From assembly GCA_030844895.1 (NCBI GenBank), contig CM061223.1, forward strand, positions 10,737,994-10,801,993: 64,000 bases of DNA, in the 5' to 3' direction. Both the position numbers and the translations under genes were made by a program. Of this stretch, positions 22,733 to 34,163 are shown in pieces (positions within the stretch are counted from its first letter, which is position 1; each line of letters opens with the position of its first letter). The notes below the pieces were generated by a model. It was not told the DNA's origin. It saw only the letters and a program-made list of their open reading frames with translations, and made no database searches. This stretch comes from Ambrosia x helenae. Taxonomy: Eukaryota > Streptophyta > Magnoliopsida > Asterales > Asteraceae.

Positions 22733-24532
22733 TCTATCAAAATTTCCTCAAACTCTCCAAATATTACATCAGCGTTACTTCAACTATTTCCACAACTCAT
22801 TAAATTCGCCAAATTATAGGGTATCCATTAAAATTTCTCCAAGCTCCCCAATGATAAGTGTGTGTGTGTGTAAATAGATACAAAAGGTGACCGACAATGT
22901 TTCAACCCGACTCAACGTTGACAAGCAACATTTCTGCCTGACTCGGCCCGTTGCCGTTGGGTCGGGGTTCTTGGTAAGGGCGGTCCTATTCGAGGTGGTG
23001 GTGGGAGGCAGTTTGTGTAACACCCCAACCGATGGCGGAATCATCGAGGTGCCACGTAGTGACGATTGTTCAAAAGCTCATGGTACTAAAATGTAAATAT
23101 TTGATTATTGAATATTGTTTTACAACATGTGAAAATAAATACATGACAACAAAAATAGAGATAATTGATTTATTTTAGTCTAAGTCCAAAGTCCTATGTG
23201 AAGCGTCAAGCAGCTTATCCTGAAACATGCACGAAAATAAATTTTGTCAACATAAGATGTTGGTGAGTACTACTTAGCTTTGTACATATAGTATAAGTTT
23301 GAAAAGTAGTACAATTCATGTGTCTAGCATCACCAAGGCATTATGTAAACACGCAAGTAACCAAACAAGACAAAGATCAAATGTAAAGTTGATAAGATGA
23401 AATTGATAATGAGCACCCTAACACGTGTCAAGTCTAAAAGAGCACCATAACATAAGTTATGTCTAAATGAGCACCGTAACATAAGTTACGTCTATATGTA
23501 AAGAGCACCATAACATAAGTTATGTCTAGATGTATGATTTTGTATGTAAGCTACGTTCATGTTCAAACATAAGCACAAAGATAATTAAGACACGTATATG
23601 AATTGTAAATGAATAAAAATGTATGTGTAAATGAATTTGCAAGTTTCGTATACTTGTGCATGAATCACCCCAAAAGTGTGAACGAAAAAAAAGGGATAAG
23701 TAATACTCACCTTAGCAAGATGGTAAGTCTTGTGGAATTGAATAAGTGTAATCCAACGTTGCCAAGTATCACCCTATGTATAAGGTATCAAATAAGTCTA
23801 AGTCTATCTAGTCTATAAGTATTTTCTAGGGTTTCGAATTGGGGATAAATATTCGTTTGATTAATAAATTAAACGTTTAATAAACAAGAGAAATTTGATA
23901 AATAAATAAACAAAAGTCTTTTTGTAAATTTTAAATCAAATATGGTCACAATATAAAGTTTTAAGTGTGAAAATAATTTTTATAAAATTATTTTCTTATT
24001 AATAGAATATTTAATCTATTTATTTCAATTTGTCAAAATATAACTTTAATATTTAAAAATATTAAAATTAAAGAATTTTTAAATTAAAATTGTATTTCTG
24101 TTCTAAATGGATAGAAATAATTTGTATAAAATTTTGGTGCAAAAATATTGTAAAATGAATTTATTATGATTTATTTATGATTAAATCTAACAAAAATTGA
24201 TTAAAAATATTAAATAAATGGTTTTTCAGAAATAAAAATCATTTCAGAAATGTTTAATGTTATATAAACTTAGAATAATTTTTGTGGAAATTTACGTAAT
24301 CGTTTTGATATTTTTATAGAATTTTTATAAATAAAATAGAATAAAATTGAAATATTATTATATATATTAAATAAATGATTTTTGAAAATCTAAAAATTGG
24401 ATAATAAATATTACCATTTGAAGGACATAAAATAAATTTTATAGAATTTATAAATCAGATTTGGTATTTTTAATTCGTTTTTAAAGATAATAACTAAAAA
24501 TACCAAAGAAAAGTCTTTAAAAAAATGTTTGT

Positions 24533-24606
24533 AGCTTGCAAGAATCGAACCCGGGCCTCTGGCCGGTTCGTGTTTATAATCACAAGCCCAGACCAGTTGG
24601 TCTGGA
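24533..24606 (-). repeat. tRNA-like (A/B-box) module in solo LTR 2
   Basis: On the minus strand the sequence holds a B-box-like GGTTCGATTCT and, about 40 bases ahead of it, an A-box-like tggtctgggcttg. It is not a tRNA gene: the arms do not pair in full. It may be a SINE remnant or a built-in part of this LTR family, since a second such module lies 160 bp away in the same orientation. Confidence 0.4.
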
Positions 24607-24693
24607 CCCTGAGAACGATTAATCTTGTGTTAAAATAATTATATAGTCATGTTTGAAGCAAATTAAAAACCTTTATAAAAGAAAAGAATAAAA

Positions 24694-24772
24694 CTGTGTA
24701 GTGTGGGAATCGAACTCGCGTGCTCGGGTTTGATAACAACAGACACAGCCACTAGATTAGGATCAGTGGTTG
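24694..24772 (-). repeat. Second tRNA-like module in solo LTR 2
   Basis: On the minus strand, an A-box-like ctagtggctgtgtctg is followed by a B-box-like GTTCGATTCCC at a tRNA-like distance. It has the same layout and orientation as the module at 24533-24606 and equally lacks full cloverleaf pairing. Confidence 0.4.
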
Positions 24773-25744
24773 TGTTGAGTTTGCATCCGTTTAAATTAAA
24801 TAAACAGATATGCGTTTATGTTCTTCCCCAATTCAAGCATTCGAACCCTAGATTTTACAATCAATCAAAATACGTGATAATAACTAAATTAAACATAAGG
24901 TTTTTGAAGTGGAAGGGCCGATTAACATGATAGAACAAGAAATTGAAATTTACCAGACGCGAAAGCCTTCTAAATCGAAGTCAAAGCAAAAGTCAAACTG
25001 CGAGGAATGCTTGATTAACACGAAGGTTTAAGAGGAATTGAGAGTGGGGGTCTGTTAATCGCTCTTTTCAGAGTTTGTGTGCGAGTCTAATTGATTTAAA
25101 ATCGAGTATTTATACAGATTCATTCGAGTTGTTTAGGAAAGTTCAATAATGAGCATTAACTCGATAATTGGCAGATTTAACGCGTTCAATCACGCGTGGT
25201 ACTGGTTTAGAAAGGGGAGGTGATAATGATGCGTAATATCCGGCGTTTATTGCTCGGATTGGCGAGTTTTTTGGCGTGGGTTATGTGCAGCGATCGAACA
25301 GGGAGAAGGAGGAAGAAGCAAACAAAGGTTTAGATGGTTTATATACAATAATGGTTGGGTTTATTTCAGAAGTCAGGTGCAGCCCGGATGGTTGTGGTGC
25401 GAGTGTTGTGCTGGGCCGGCTCCGGTTCGAGCCACGGAAGCAGCAGGAATATATATATTTTTTTTAACAGACTAGAGGGAAAGGGGAGGGGGTTTGGGCC
25501 GGTTTAAATGGGCTGCTGCTGTTGGGCTTCGATGCTTTTATTATTATTATGATTATTATTATTATTATTATATACAAAAATAAAATAAAAGAAAAGTGAC
25601 GGATGTCACAGTTTGGGTCATGGTTGGTGGTCCTGGCGGTGGGGGTCATTGGTTCGGTTTAAGTAGGCGGTCTAGGTCATTCAAGGGTCACGGTCAAGCT
25701 TGGTCGCACGTGGTCGTGGGTTTGAGTCCCACGGATGACGCCAA

Positions 25745-26278
25745 TGAATAAACTCCAATCCAAACTAATACTCGAAATATAAAGAAATGAAGAGATTTTA
25801 TTGATGTTGTGTGGCAGTTACACCGAGTATAAAATGGATAAATATTTCAACCAATCTTTCTTACAAAACTTAGAGTGAAGTAGTGTGTTTATTTGAGAGC
25901 GTAAAATGCCAACCCCTTCTTCATAGTGAGAGGGGGTATTTATAGTGTGTGGTTTGCATCCACGAATTGATGGTGATTGACAGACCATGCACGCGGGTCC
26001 CACAGGTGAGGCCGTTGGGGAATTTCCGTTGTCCTTCTCTGATTGGCTGCATGTCCTTTTTACTCGTTCTTTCTGTGCTTGCTAGTGGTAGGAGATCATG
26101 GAGCAGGGAATACTGGCCTCTGTTTGGCCGGGCGTCCCTTTCATTCTCTCTCTACGGCTGTCATCTACTAGGTTTCACACGTGCCCCGCATAAAGCTTCT
26201 ATTGATTGTTCCTTGATTGCTGATGTGTGAAAGTAGCTTCGCGTGAGGTAGTCCTGCACACGTTCACGCCTCCTGACA
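25745..26278 (-). mobile_element. Possible old LTR (about 0.53 kb) with TATA box and polyadenylation signal
   Basis: Read on the minus strand it starts TGTCAGGAGG and ends GTTTATTCA. A TATAAATA box lies at 25937-25944 and a CAATAAAA polyadenylation signal at 25796-25803, in the right order for an LTR. Directly after the end comes ttggcgtcatccgtgggac, the kind of sequence found at the primer-binding region of Tat/Athila-type gypsy elements. No target duplication or second LTR was found. Solo LTR 2 lies about 130 bp away in what would be the internal region of this element. Confidence 0.4.
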
Positions 26279-26843
26279 CATATCTCTCCACTTTATAATT
26301 GTTGTGGCTATCAAATTCAGTAGAAATTCGGATAAATTTGAGTGACTCTAATTGCTTCATATCTCAATTTCTTTTGGAATGTTTGAATTCCAAATCCATT
26401 CCTTACTATTGGGTGTGCAGGCTAGTATAGTGCAAGGTTTTATAGGTTTGGTTTGTTGGTTGTACTGAACTCATGTTTTTTGTTTGAGTTGCTTCAGTCA
26501 TGTTATGTTGATTTGTATATGCGCAAGTGGTTGTTTGTTGTTGCATTGATATAATAAAATGTTTTTCTTTTTCTTCTAAATAAACAATATTTTTTTTATT
26601 CTGCCTTGGCCCCTTTTAGCCTTTACATGTTTGCTATGACATTTTTAATTAACCTTTATTTATATACGACGGTGGAAAAAAAATCCATGGGTCCATGCGT
26701 TCCTTAATTGAAAATGCATCATGTCCAATAGCCACCCTTTACCTAATTGATCCCACTTTTGTCCATGTTCGCTATCTTTATATTATTATCAACATCATTA
26801 TACACACACACATTAGGTTGCATTCAATAACAAAAGGTATCTC
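26279..26843. other. Intergenic region, nothing recognised
   Basis: AT-rich sequence with no supported gene or repeat border. Confidence 0.35.
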
Positions 26844-26853
26844 GTATCCTTGA

Positions 26854-27109
26854 AGTGTTTTTCTCGAAGATATAAAAGTCCATATCCTTCTAACAAATGT
26901 TGATCAAGAGTATCCGGTTAGTGGTGTGTCATAGACTTTGGTTGAGAGATAGTATCTTTGTATTAGATTTGGCGAGGACATGTTAGTGCATTGTTTTTTT
27001 CTTTACTCACGGTTTTTTCTAACCTCTGGTTAGGAAACATCTGTACTCGCTTATGTTTTGGTTGTTTTTCGTGTGGAATGAAAGTATCCCCTTCTCCTAA
27101 AAAAAAATG
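26854..27109 (+). mobile_element. Short retroposon (5'-truncated LINE or SINE) with A tail
   Basis: A 10-bp duplication gtatccttga lies at 26844-26853 and 27110-27119. The 256-bp insert ends in an A run (27099-27107), with a T-rich 3' section (tgttttggttgtttttcgtg) like that of plant LINE 3' UTRs. It has no coding capacity. Confidence 0.6.
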
Positions 27110-27119
27110 GTATCCTTGA

Positions 27120-27810
27120 GTTCTATAGTGATGATAAATGGATAAATGCTAATAACATATTTTCATTTGACATTTCCAATGTTTGTGTGTTGTATAGAAA
27201 CATTCATCAAATAACGTACATGTTATGATTCCTACAAGTATACATTTATCATTCTGATATTAAAGTTTCTAAATGTTGTGATTTTTTTTTTTTTTTTTTG
27301 TAATAATAAAAAGTATTAATTAAAGTATTTTATTTTGAAAGGGGTGTAAAAACAAATATCATGCTGGTGTTTCCATGTGCAAAAAGATTTCGTATTATAA
27401 AATGCCCTTGTGCCACATTGGAAAGGGAGTTAAAACAATGGCTTCCAACTCGTCACACTTATCATTTCGTTACTACGCTTTTCAACCAAATATATAAAAA
27501 CATAATTAAGTTTTATAAAACGACATATAAAAACATATGTATACATTAACACATACAAGTACGACAAAAATAATTTTATATGATCCAATTCATTTACTCT
27601 TTAATATATATAATAATCGTTTACTCATTAATATATAAATGATGATGATGATAAATGGGAAACATCGGACTTTGGCATGCAAATGGAGATCGCCACATGC
27701 TCTTTTTTTTTTTTTACCTTTAGTATATCTTTCTTTGAATTAAAAATAACTTTACTCATTCATTACTAAAATTAAAAATTTATAGTTGTTAAATAAACAA
27801 ATTATGCTAT
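27120..27810. other. AT-rich intergenic region, nothing recognised
   Basis: It contains a poly-T run at 27282-27299 and a short gat repeat near 27640. No gene or element border is supported. Confidence 0.35.
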
Positions 27811-27819
27811 TTTTTATTA

Positions 27820-28836
27820 GAGTTAATAGCCATTTTCGTCCCTGAGGTTTGGGCCAGTTTGCCACTCCAGTACAAAAGTTTTTTTTTTTGCAATTCCTTC
27901 TCTGAGGTTTGGATTTTTTTGCCAAATTCGTCCTTTTCACTAACCCGTTAAAAAAGCTCGTTAATGTCAGGGGTAGTGTTGTCTTTTTACCTCTCAGGGA
28001 CGAATTTGGCATTTAAAATTCAACCTTACCTCAGGGACGAATTTGGCATTTATAAATCATAGAGTTAAACAAGCTTTGTTTGTTAACTGGTGCATCAACC
28101 CATAAACTTCATCTCGGCTCTTCACCAAAAGCTGCTCAGTTCGACGCTCAACTGACACCGCCTGAGCTGCTCGTGTTTGAGAATCAACACCGACTCGAGC
28201 CACATCAGGGCGGTAAACTTTCATCTCGCCATCAATGAACCCACGAACAAGAACACGTGTAAGCAGCTCATCGGTTGCGGCATTTGAAGGAGCACAGACT
28301 AGCATTCTTGGTTTTGGGCAGAGCTTATGAAGGGTTCGAAAGAGGTTCTGGTCCATGCTTTGGAGAACTTCATCAATGGATCCATTCGGAACATTATCAG
28401 AAGAGATACTCTCGGTTGCTTGCTTGTAGCTTTCAGGGGCTAATTTTTTAAGCAATGCGGTGTAGTAATGCTGTTACTGAACGAGATGTATTACATTCAG
28501 CATTCCCCACACTGTATGAGCAGCTTTTGGTGAAGAGCCGAAATGAAGTTTATGGGTTGATGCACCAGTTAACAAACAAAGCTTGTTTAACTCTATGATT
28601 TATAAATGCCAAATTCGTCCCTGAGGTAAGGTTGAATTTTAAATGCCAAATTCGTCCCTGAGAGGTAAAAAGACAACACTACCCCTGACATTAACGAGCT
28701 TTTTTAACTGGGTTAGTGAAAAGGATGAATTTGGCAAAAAAATCCAAACCTCAGGGAAGGAATTGCAAAAAAAAAAACTTTTGTACTGGAGTGGCAAACT
28801 GGCCCAAACCTCAGGGACGAAAATGGCTATTAACTC
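27820..28836. mobile_element. Pack-MULE carrying a helicase gene fragment
   Basis: The 9-bp duplication tttttatta (27811-27819 and 28837-28845) flanks a 1,017-bp element whose two arms, 27820 to about 28138 and about 28517-28836, are inverted copies of each other. The ends read gagttaatagccattttcgt. Long TIRs and a 9-bp duplication are the marks of Mutator-like elements. The middle holds part of a SEN1/MAA3-like helicase gene. The arms contain three tcgtccctgagg words, a repeated motif within the TIR. There is no transposase, so the element depended on one elsewhere. Confidence 0.9.
28085..28455 (-). pseudogene. Captured fragment of a SEN1/MAGATAMA3-type RNA/DNA helicase gene
   Basis: On the minus strand about 120 residues read like the central part of plant probable helicase MAGATAMA3 (SEN1-like, superfamily 1), including the motif Ia region APSNAATDELL, the segment KPRMLVC before it and VGVDSQTRAAQAVSVERR after it. 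Motif I (Walker A) and motifs II-VI are missing, so it cannot act as a helicase. The last 16 or so codons (LLVKSRDEVYGLMHQL) also occur, slightly changed, in the right arm of the MULE in the opposite orientation, showing that captured exon sequence has become part of the inverted repeat. Confidence 0.75.
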
Positions 28837-28950
28837 TTTTTATTATTAAAAACCTCATTCTATATGTATTCTTCTAAACTCACATCAGAAATAGAATTTG
28901 TTTACAATCGATAGCAAGTAGTCATATAGAATTAGGATATATATATATAT

Positions 28951-29170
28951 TGAAGCACACTCGGTCAAAACCGAGTCTCCCACCAAGTCTTTAGTCAATA
29001 TTCAAAATTAATGCTTGTTATAATGATAATTTCTTAGTCAATATTCTTCCTAGTCTTTAGCTTAGTCAATATTCTTCCTAGTGTTTAGCTTAGTTCCTAG
29101 TCTTTAGCTCTTTATTGTGTATATATGTAATTCTCTCTTCAATGGAAATAATCAACAAGTTATACATTCA
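28951..29170 (+). repeat. 5' LTR of the copia element
   Basis: 220 bp, TG...CA, containing three copies of a tagtctttagct-type word, a TATA-like tatatatgtaat near 29118-29130 and A/T-rich ends. It is nearly identical to the LTR at 38615. Confidence 0.88.
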
Positions 29171-30852
29171 TATGGTATCAGCCAGGTTTTACTAAACCCA
29201 CTCATTCTTCTTCATCACCCCACCACTCCCTATCATTCTGCCCAAACTTCAAGAAAACTCAACCTACTATCACCCCTTCAACTTACAACAAAAACAACAC
29301 CCAAACTAAACCACAAGCACACATGATGGCAACACACCATACTGTCGATTCTGATTTATCATGGCTAAAAGACAGTGGTGCTTCTCACCACATTACTAAT
29401 GATCTTAGTGCACTCTCCATGCACAGACCGTATGATGGTTGATGTGTCGTAAAACACATCTATTCTCCTATGTATTTTGAGTTATAAATTGAGTCTTTTG
29501 TATATAGTTTTTAGTAATTTTAGGCGTGTATTCGTTTGTTTGTCTATTTTTATCATTGTACAGTTTTATTAGTTTTTTTTAGTAGTACTCGTTTTTATTA
29601 TTTTATAGGTGTTCGTGGAAAATGAGCTTAAAAAGAAAGAATTTTAATTGAGACACGAACACTTGAGAGCTTGTGTTCATGGACATTGGAGCGTAAACGA
29701 GCAACTTTGTTCAAGCCAAGAATACCCGAATCAGGAACATGGAGTTATAATAATAATAATAATAATAAAAGCAAAACATGAAAGTATTCTTTCATGTGTA
29801 AAGGGCCGAGGCCCAAGAAATTATTTGGAGGTTTTATAATCTATATTATATTATTAAGGAAGAGTGATGTACCTTTTAGTAATTCTCATAGCCGTCCAAC
29901 TTAACAAGCAACATGTACAACATATTTAAGCTTAATTCATAAGGGTATAATAGGTATAAAGGTGACAATTAAGACACTTAGAAGGGTAATTTTGACATTT
30001 TACCTACCTCATTCTTTACAATATCAAAATAAATTTACAATATTACCCTTAATTTCCCTGTCTACCCTCACAATGGTGCTTGACCCTCTTGAAACCTACA
30101 AATCCTAATCAAAGGTCTTTCAAATGAATGACTCATTGATGAAAACTTATTGTTAGAATTTGAATGCCGTCCTTCAATACTACGGTCTGTTCGATGACAC
30201 AATTAAGAATGAAATCGTATGTTATAATTCAATCAGTTACCCTACGTTCTGTTTCATTTAATTTCATCGCCTCTCTTGCTTTCCTCTCTCGAATGATCGT
30301 TTATCTAAAGTCCAAATCACAAACGGGGAATTAGAGATGGAGTGATTACAGGTGTTGAATCTCCCAAAAAGTTCCTTCTACCGAATATGTTTAGTAATCC
30401 ACTGACAGGTATCTAATTCTTTAGTTTTGTCAATTAGGGTTTGTTTTCCAGATATGCTGCTATTAAATTGTTACTAGAGCCATTTAATTTTTTAGTTTTT
30501 TGAAGCATCGCCTTTTATACTACTTTGGTAAGAAAAAGAATTTATTCATGACCTCCTTGAAGGTGAGTTTTATGTTTGTACTTGGTTGTCATTTTGTTTC
30601 ACATTGTGTACTTCTCTGTATCCTGTGTGTCTATGTTTTGAATTTTGTTTTTTTGGCTTATGGGTTTCTTGATGTAGAGCAAGTGTTTGTTTAAATGTCC
30701 TAACAAAAGTTTTTAATTAAAATATCACCAAAATGTGATGTTGAATGCTTGATTAGTGCCTCATTTCATCATTGTTACTTATTTTTTGTTTCATATGATT
30801 GTACAATTTGTATTTCAGGCTTATTATTGGCTGCAAATTCACTATTCGTACT

Positions 30853-31822
30853 ATGCTTAAACAGATTCTTGCGAAACTCCTGCGTAAATCCTCAAAAGCG
30901 AATCGAAATTGTTCATACGGGAGCAATGCAACTGCAGATTTAAGCAACAATGGCAGCTTCACCAACACTTGTAATGTTATTTCAACTCGATTAAATGTGG
31001 TGAAACAAATGTCTTCATCTATATTCCCAACATCCAATGGCGATATGATCCAGCCTCATATAGCCTTTAAAGATGTCCAAAACTCATAAAAACCAAGACT
31101 TTTGATCAGTAAGTTGAATCTTTGCTCCGTTACATATGATTTTAATGATCAAGATAAAGAAGATGCCGAAAAAGATCAAAAACGTCAAGTTTTAGTCGAG
31201 ATTCTTGATTTTCTTGCTTCCGATTCAATAAAACTCACCGAACCTGCCATGTCAGCAATCTTTAAAACATGCGGTGACAATCTTTTTTGTGAGTTCCCGC
31301 CCAAATACTCGAACTCACCACGTGGTGAAATGGAAGATGACGATCCATGGTTTGATTACATAGGATTATGGCAAATTCATGGTTCATAGACCATTTATTC
31401 GGATGGCTGTCAGCAATGTTATGCTTCGATTTGTGTTTGAAACCGAAAAACACAATGGGATTGCTGAACTATTGGAGATGTTTGGGAGTGTGATTAGTGG
31501 ATTTGCATTACCATTAAAGAAAGAACACAAGATGTTTCTGTCACGGGTTTAACTTCCCCTTCATAAACCGAAATCCATAGGTAGTTATCATCATCAACTG
31601 ACGTATTGTGTTGTTCAGTTTATAGAAAAAGAACCAAAACTTACAAGTGTTGTGATAAACGGGCTGCTAAAATATTGGTCCGTAATTAGTAATCAGAAGC
31701 AATAGATGTTCTTGAGCGAGTTGGAAGAATTGCTCGAGTTGATCCGTACCGATGAATTTGAAAAGATTATGGTTCCATTGTTTCGCCAAATAAGAAATTG
31801 TCTTGATAGCTACCATTTCCAG
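30853..31822 (+). pseudogene. Captured, broken copy of a PP2A regulatory subunit B' (B56) gene
   Basis: The ATG at 30853 starts an N-terminus with basic KLLRKSSK and a run through FKDVQNS. A TAA at 31087-31089 breaks the frame, which then continues with LISKLNLCSVTYDF, a B56 signature. The middle of the HEAT-like domain is shortened near 31360, where the frame also shifts by joining at YGKFMVHRPFIR. Clear B56 blocks follow: FETEKHNGIAELLE, SGFALPLKKEHK, LPLHKPKS, INGLLKYW and MVPLFRQI. More stops lie at 31549-31551 and about 31701-31706. The end at 31822 is a normal exon border (cag|gtaac), so genomic DNA and not only cDNA was taken. B56 proteins steer PP2A to its substrates; this copy cannot make one. 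Confidence 0.85.
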
Positions 31823-34133
31823 GTAACTTTCTGAGTTTTGTAAAATGCTTCAGTTATCCAACAACTGTTTTTTAAGTTACATAGTACATGTTTAAGTTCA
31901 CAATAGATGATTAGATGCATAATGAGTGATTTAAATATATAAGATAAATTATAGATGGCAAAAGTGGCTGGTTTTATGTGTCCAAATGGGCGTGGTTTGA
32001 TCTGAACTGCCTCATATCCAATGGTTTAAGAATATATTTTAGCATTTAATTGATATAACTTTTGTCTATATAACTATTTATACAAAAATCGAAACTTTTA
32101 GACAAAAATTGTTATGGGTTGACCTACCCATCCCGTCATGTTTTGAGGATGTTTGGGATTGCTTCTTAAAATTGCTTATCCGTGTATATCAGTTTGTAAT
32201 AAGAAACTTATTTTTTGTTTTCATATTGATCAATTTTTGTTTGTTTGTAGTTTTCCTTAGAACTTCTCGCCCTTGTTAGTATGATGATGATGATCGGGTT
32301 ACACTATATGTTGGTCTTCTGCTGTCTCTTGGGCATAGTGGTTTGAACTTTATTTTTAGTTTTCTTTGTCTAATCTTTAGACTTCATTTTTACATTTTTT
32401 TTGGTTCTCCAAAGTGATGGACAGGATTATGCTAAGCCATTTGCATTGCTTGGGGAGAGTGGGGGTTCCCAAGGTGAGAATTAATGTGTATTGTTGGTCT
32501 TCAAAGTCACTGCATTAATCTTGTTGCTGCAACTAATCCGTATCCGCTGCCTACACCAGTTTATCGTCCCTCGTATAAAAGTGAGATGCAATCAAAAAGC
32601 CGTTTATCTGATGCCTAAGCAGTTGCAAGTCTTTTCCTCAGGTATTGACTTCAAAAAAGTTGCGTGGTAAAGTCCTTTCGGGTCAGAATGTGTTGTTTTA
32701 AAAAGGTGGCAATTTTGTTTGGGTCATAATTTGTTGGGTCTAAATTGTTAGATGCTTTTGTTTGATTTTTTCTTACTCTATTTCTAACATTTCCTGTTTC
32801 AAGTCTTTGATTACCCTTTTTTTTTCTTTTAGTTTTGTGGCAAGTGGTTCATAAGATTGTCAAAATTGGCAAATTTTCAAATATAATGGCCTCACTGATT
32901 TCTTTCAATTTGTATGATCTTACTTGCTACATCCAAATTCAAGGTTTAAACATTGTGGCTTTCAAATTCAAAATGGATATGAGTATCTATTGTTTTCAGT
33001 TACCAAGCTTTTGTTTTCATAAAATGTTGTCTAATCCATAACAATTTCTTACAAAGTTTCAACTTTTAAATGTGGTATTTTTCACCATAATATGTCATTA
33101 GTTACAAAATGGGTGCTTGATGTTCCATTTTCGCACATACAAATTTAATTAGAATATGTTCATCATTTATTTTAGGTGTACATTTTAATTTAGTTGTCAT
33201 TCTTTACCTTGATACAAAATAACATGTGTTTGACCATCAGACTTTCTGACTTTGGAAGGATTCAGGAGGCAGACTTTGGACATATTTTCGCTTTATATTT
33301 CTAAAGAACAGTTTCCTTGACCGGAAGCCGTGACTTTATGATTGCTTCAAATTTATTTGGCTTAAAGATTTTCATGTCCCATTTTTATACAACAGTATAA
33401 TTATTTTTTATGACTTAAATGCTCAAATAAAAAGGAAATGTTGTAATATTTAGGTGGCAAATGGGTTTAATTTATTTATTTAGGCGCGCCTTGAGGCTCC
33501 TTGGCTCTTCTCTTCATCAAAATAGTTGCAGCCACGGTCACTGCTAAATAATACTCCGTTGGTTACAACGTTGGTTGGCATATTCCGCCACCAACGAAAC
33601 AGAAATCTACGCCATCGTAGTTTCATCATATTATTATTTAATAAACCTTTCAGGTTTTTTATTTATTGACCTTCAACTTCATTGTATTTTAGTTTTCTTT
33701 CATTTTTGTTATCACGGCTCCTTAACAAGTGATACTTCACGCAAACGGCTAAGCAATTACGTAATCTCACAAGCCCCATCGACATATCAAACGGTTACTA
33801 GACCAGTCGAAAACTCAACAATTCTACCCAGTGATAGTAAGTCGACAACCACACTGCCCTTGGAACTTCAAGAAGACATCCCCCCCCCCCCCAACACCAA
33901 CGCTGAAATGGAAGACGCCGTGCCCATAAATTCCCATTGTTACGATTCACATAAGAACCACTCATATACTAACTTTACCTCTTTTACTTCCCTACCCACG
34001 GCAATTCATTACGTAGGTACTCCGCACAAGGCACATAACCAAACATAAAACGTAACAATGGAAAAACTAACATAATGTTGCAAAACGTTAAACATGAAAT
34101 TCACCGCACAACGTATGTCAAAAAACATTAATA

Positions 34134-34163
34134 CCCGCAGCAACGCGCGGGCATTTCCGCTAG
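34134..34163 (+). other. Helitron 3' terminal hairpin and CTAG end
   Basis: Stem CCCGC (34134-34138) pairs with GCGGG (34147-34151); then catttccg and CTAG (34160-34163). This is the termination signal that rolling-circle transposition uses. Confidence 0.85.

Larger units (their letters stand above)
23016..25610 (-). mobile_element. Second solo LTR of a chromovirus-like element
   Basis: It begins TGTAACACCCCAACC and ends ACGGATGTCACA, with the 5-bp duplication gtttg on both sides (23011-23015 and 25611-25615). Length is 2,595 bp with no coding domains. Words such as gatgttggtgagta (23257-23270) and the TGTAACACC start match the LTRs of the Tekay-like element and of the solo LTR at 8067, and the orientation is the same (minus). 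Positions 23420-23545 hold three repeats of the unit gagcacc(a/g)taacataagtta. Two tRNA-like modules lie at 24533-24606 and 24694-24772. Confidence 0.85.
29840..34163 (+). mobile_element. Non-autonomous Helitron with captured gene pieces
   Basis: The 4,324-bp element starts TCTATATTATATTATTAAGG after an A and ends with the stem-loop CCCGC...GCGGG (34134-34151), nine bases, CTAG, then a host T: the full set of Helitron end marks with A/T insertion and no target duplication. It has no Rep/helicase. It carries a PP2A B' gene copy (30853-31822) and other exon-like pieces of unknown origin at about 32430-32640 and 33540-34050, the last holding an open frame of 157 codons with a Pro/Thr/Ser-rich part. 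The Helitron sits in the solo LTR at 29440-35466. Confidence 0.9.

Noticed and set aside
22338..22877. Open frames of 100-140 codons across the GGT tract on both strands
   Set aside because: They are translations of a trinucleotide repeat (Gly/Trp or Pro/His/Thr runs) with no start context or domain.
24533..24772. Functional tRNA genes
   Set aside because: A- and B-box-like words are present but acceptor and anticodon arms do not pair; taken as SINE-like or LTR modules.
25745..26278. Integrated pararetrovirus promoter (TATA plus polyadenylation signal)
   Set aside because: No coat protein, movement protein or RT sequence nearby; TG/CA termini and the primer-like word fit an LTR better.
33575..34048. 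157-codon frame at the Helitron 3' side as a real gene
   Set aside because: It has no recognised domain and includes a C run (33881-33890); it may be a captured fragment, so it is described only within the Helitron.
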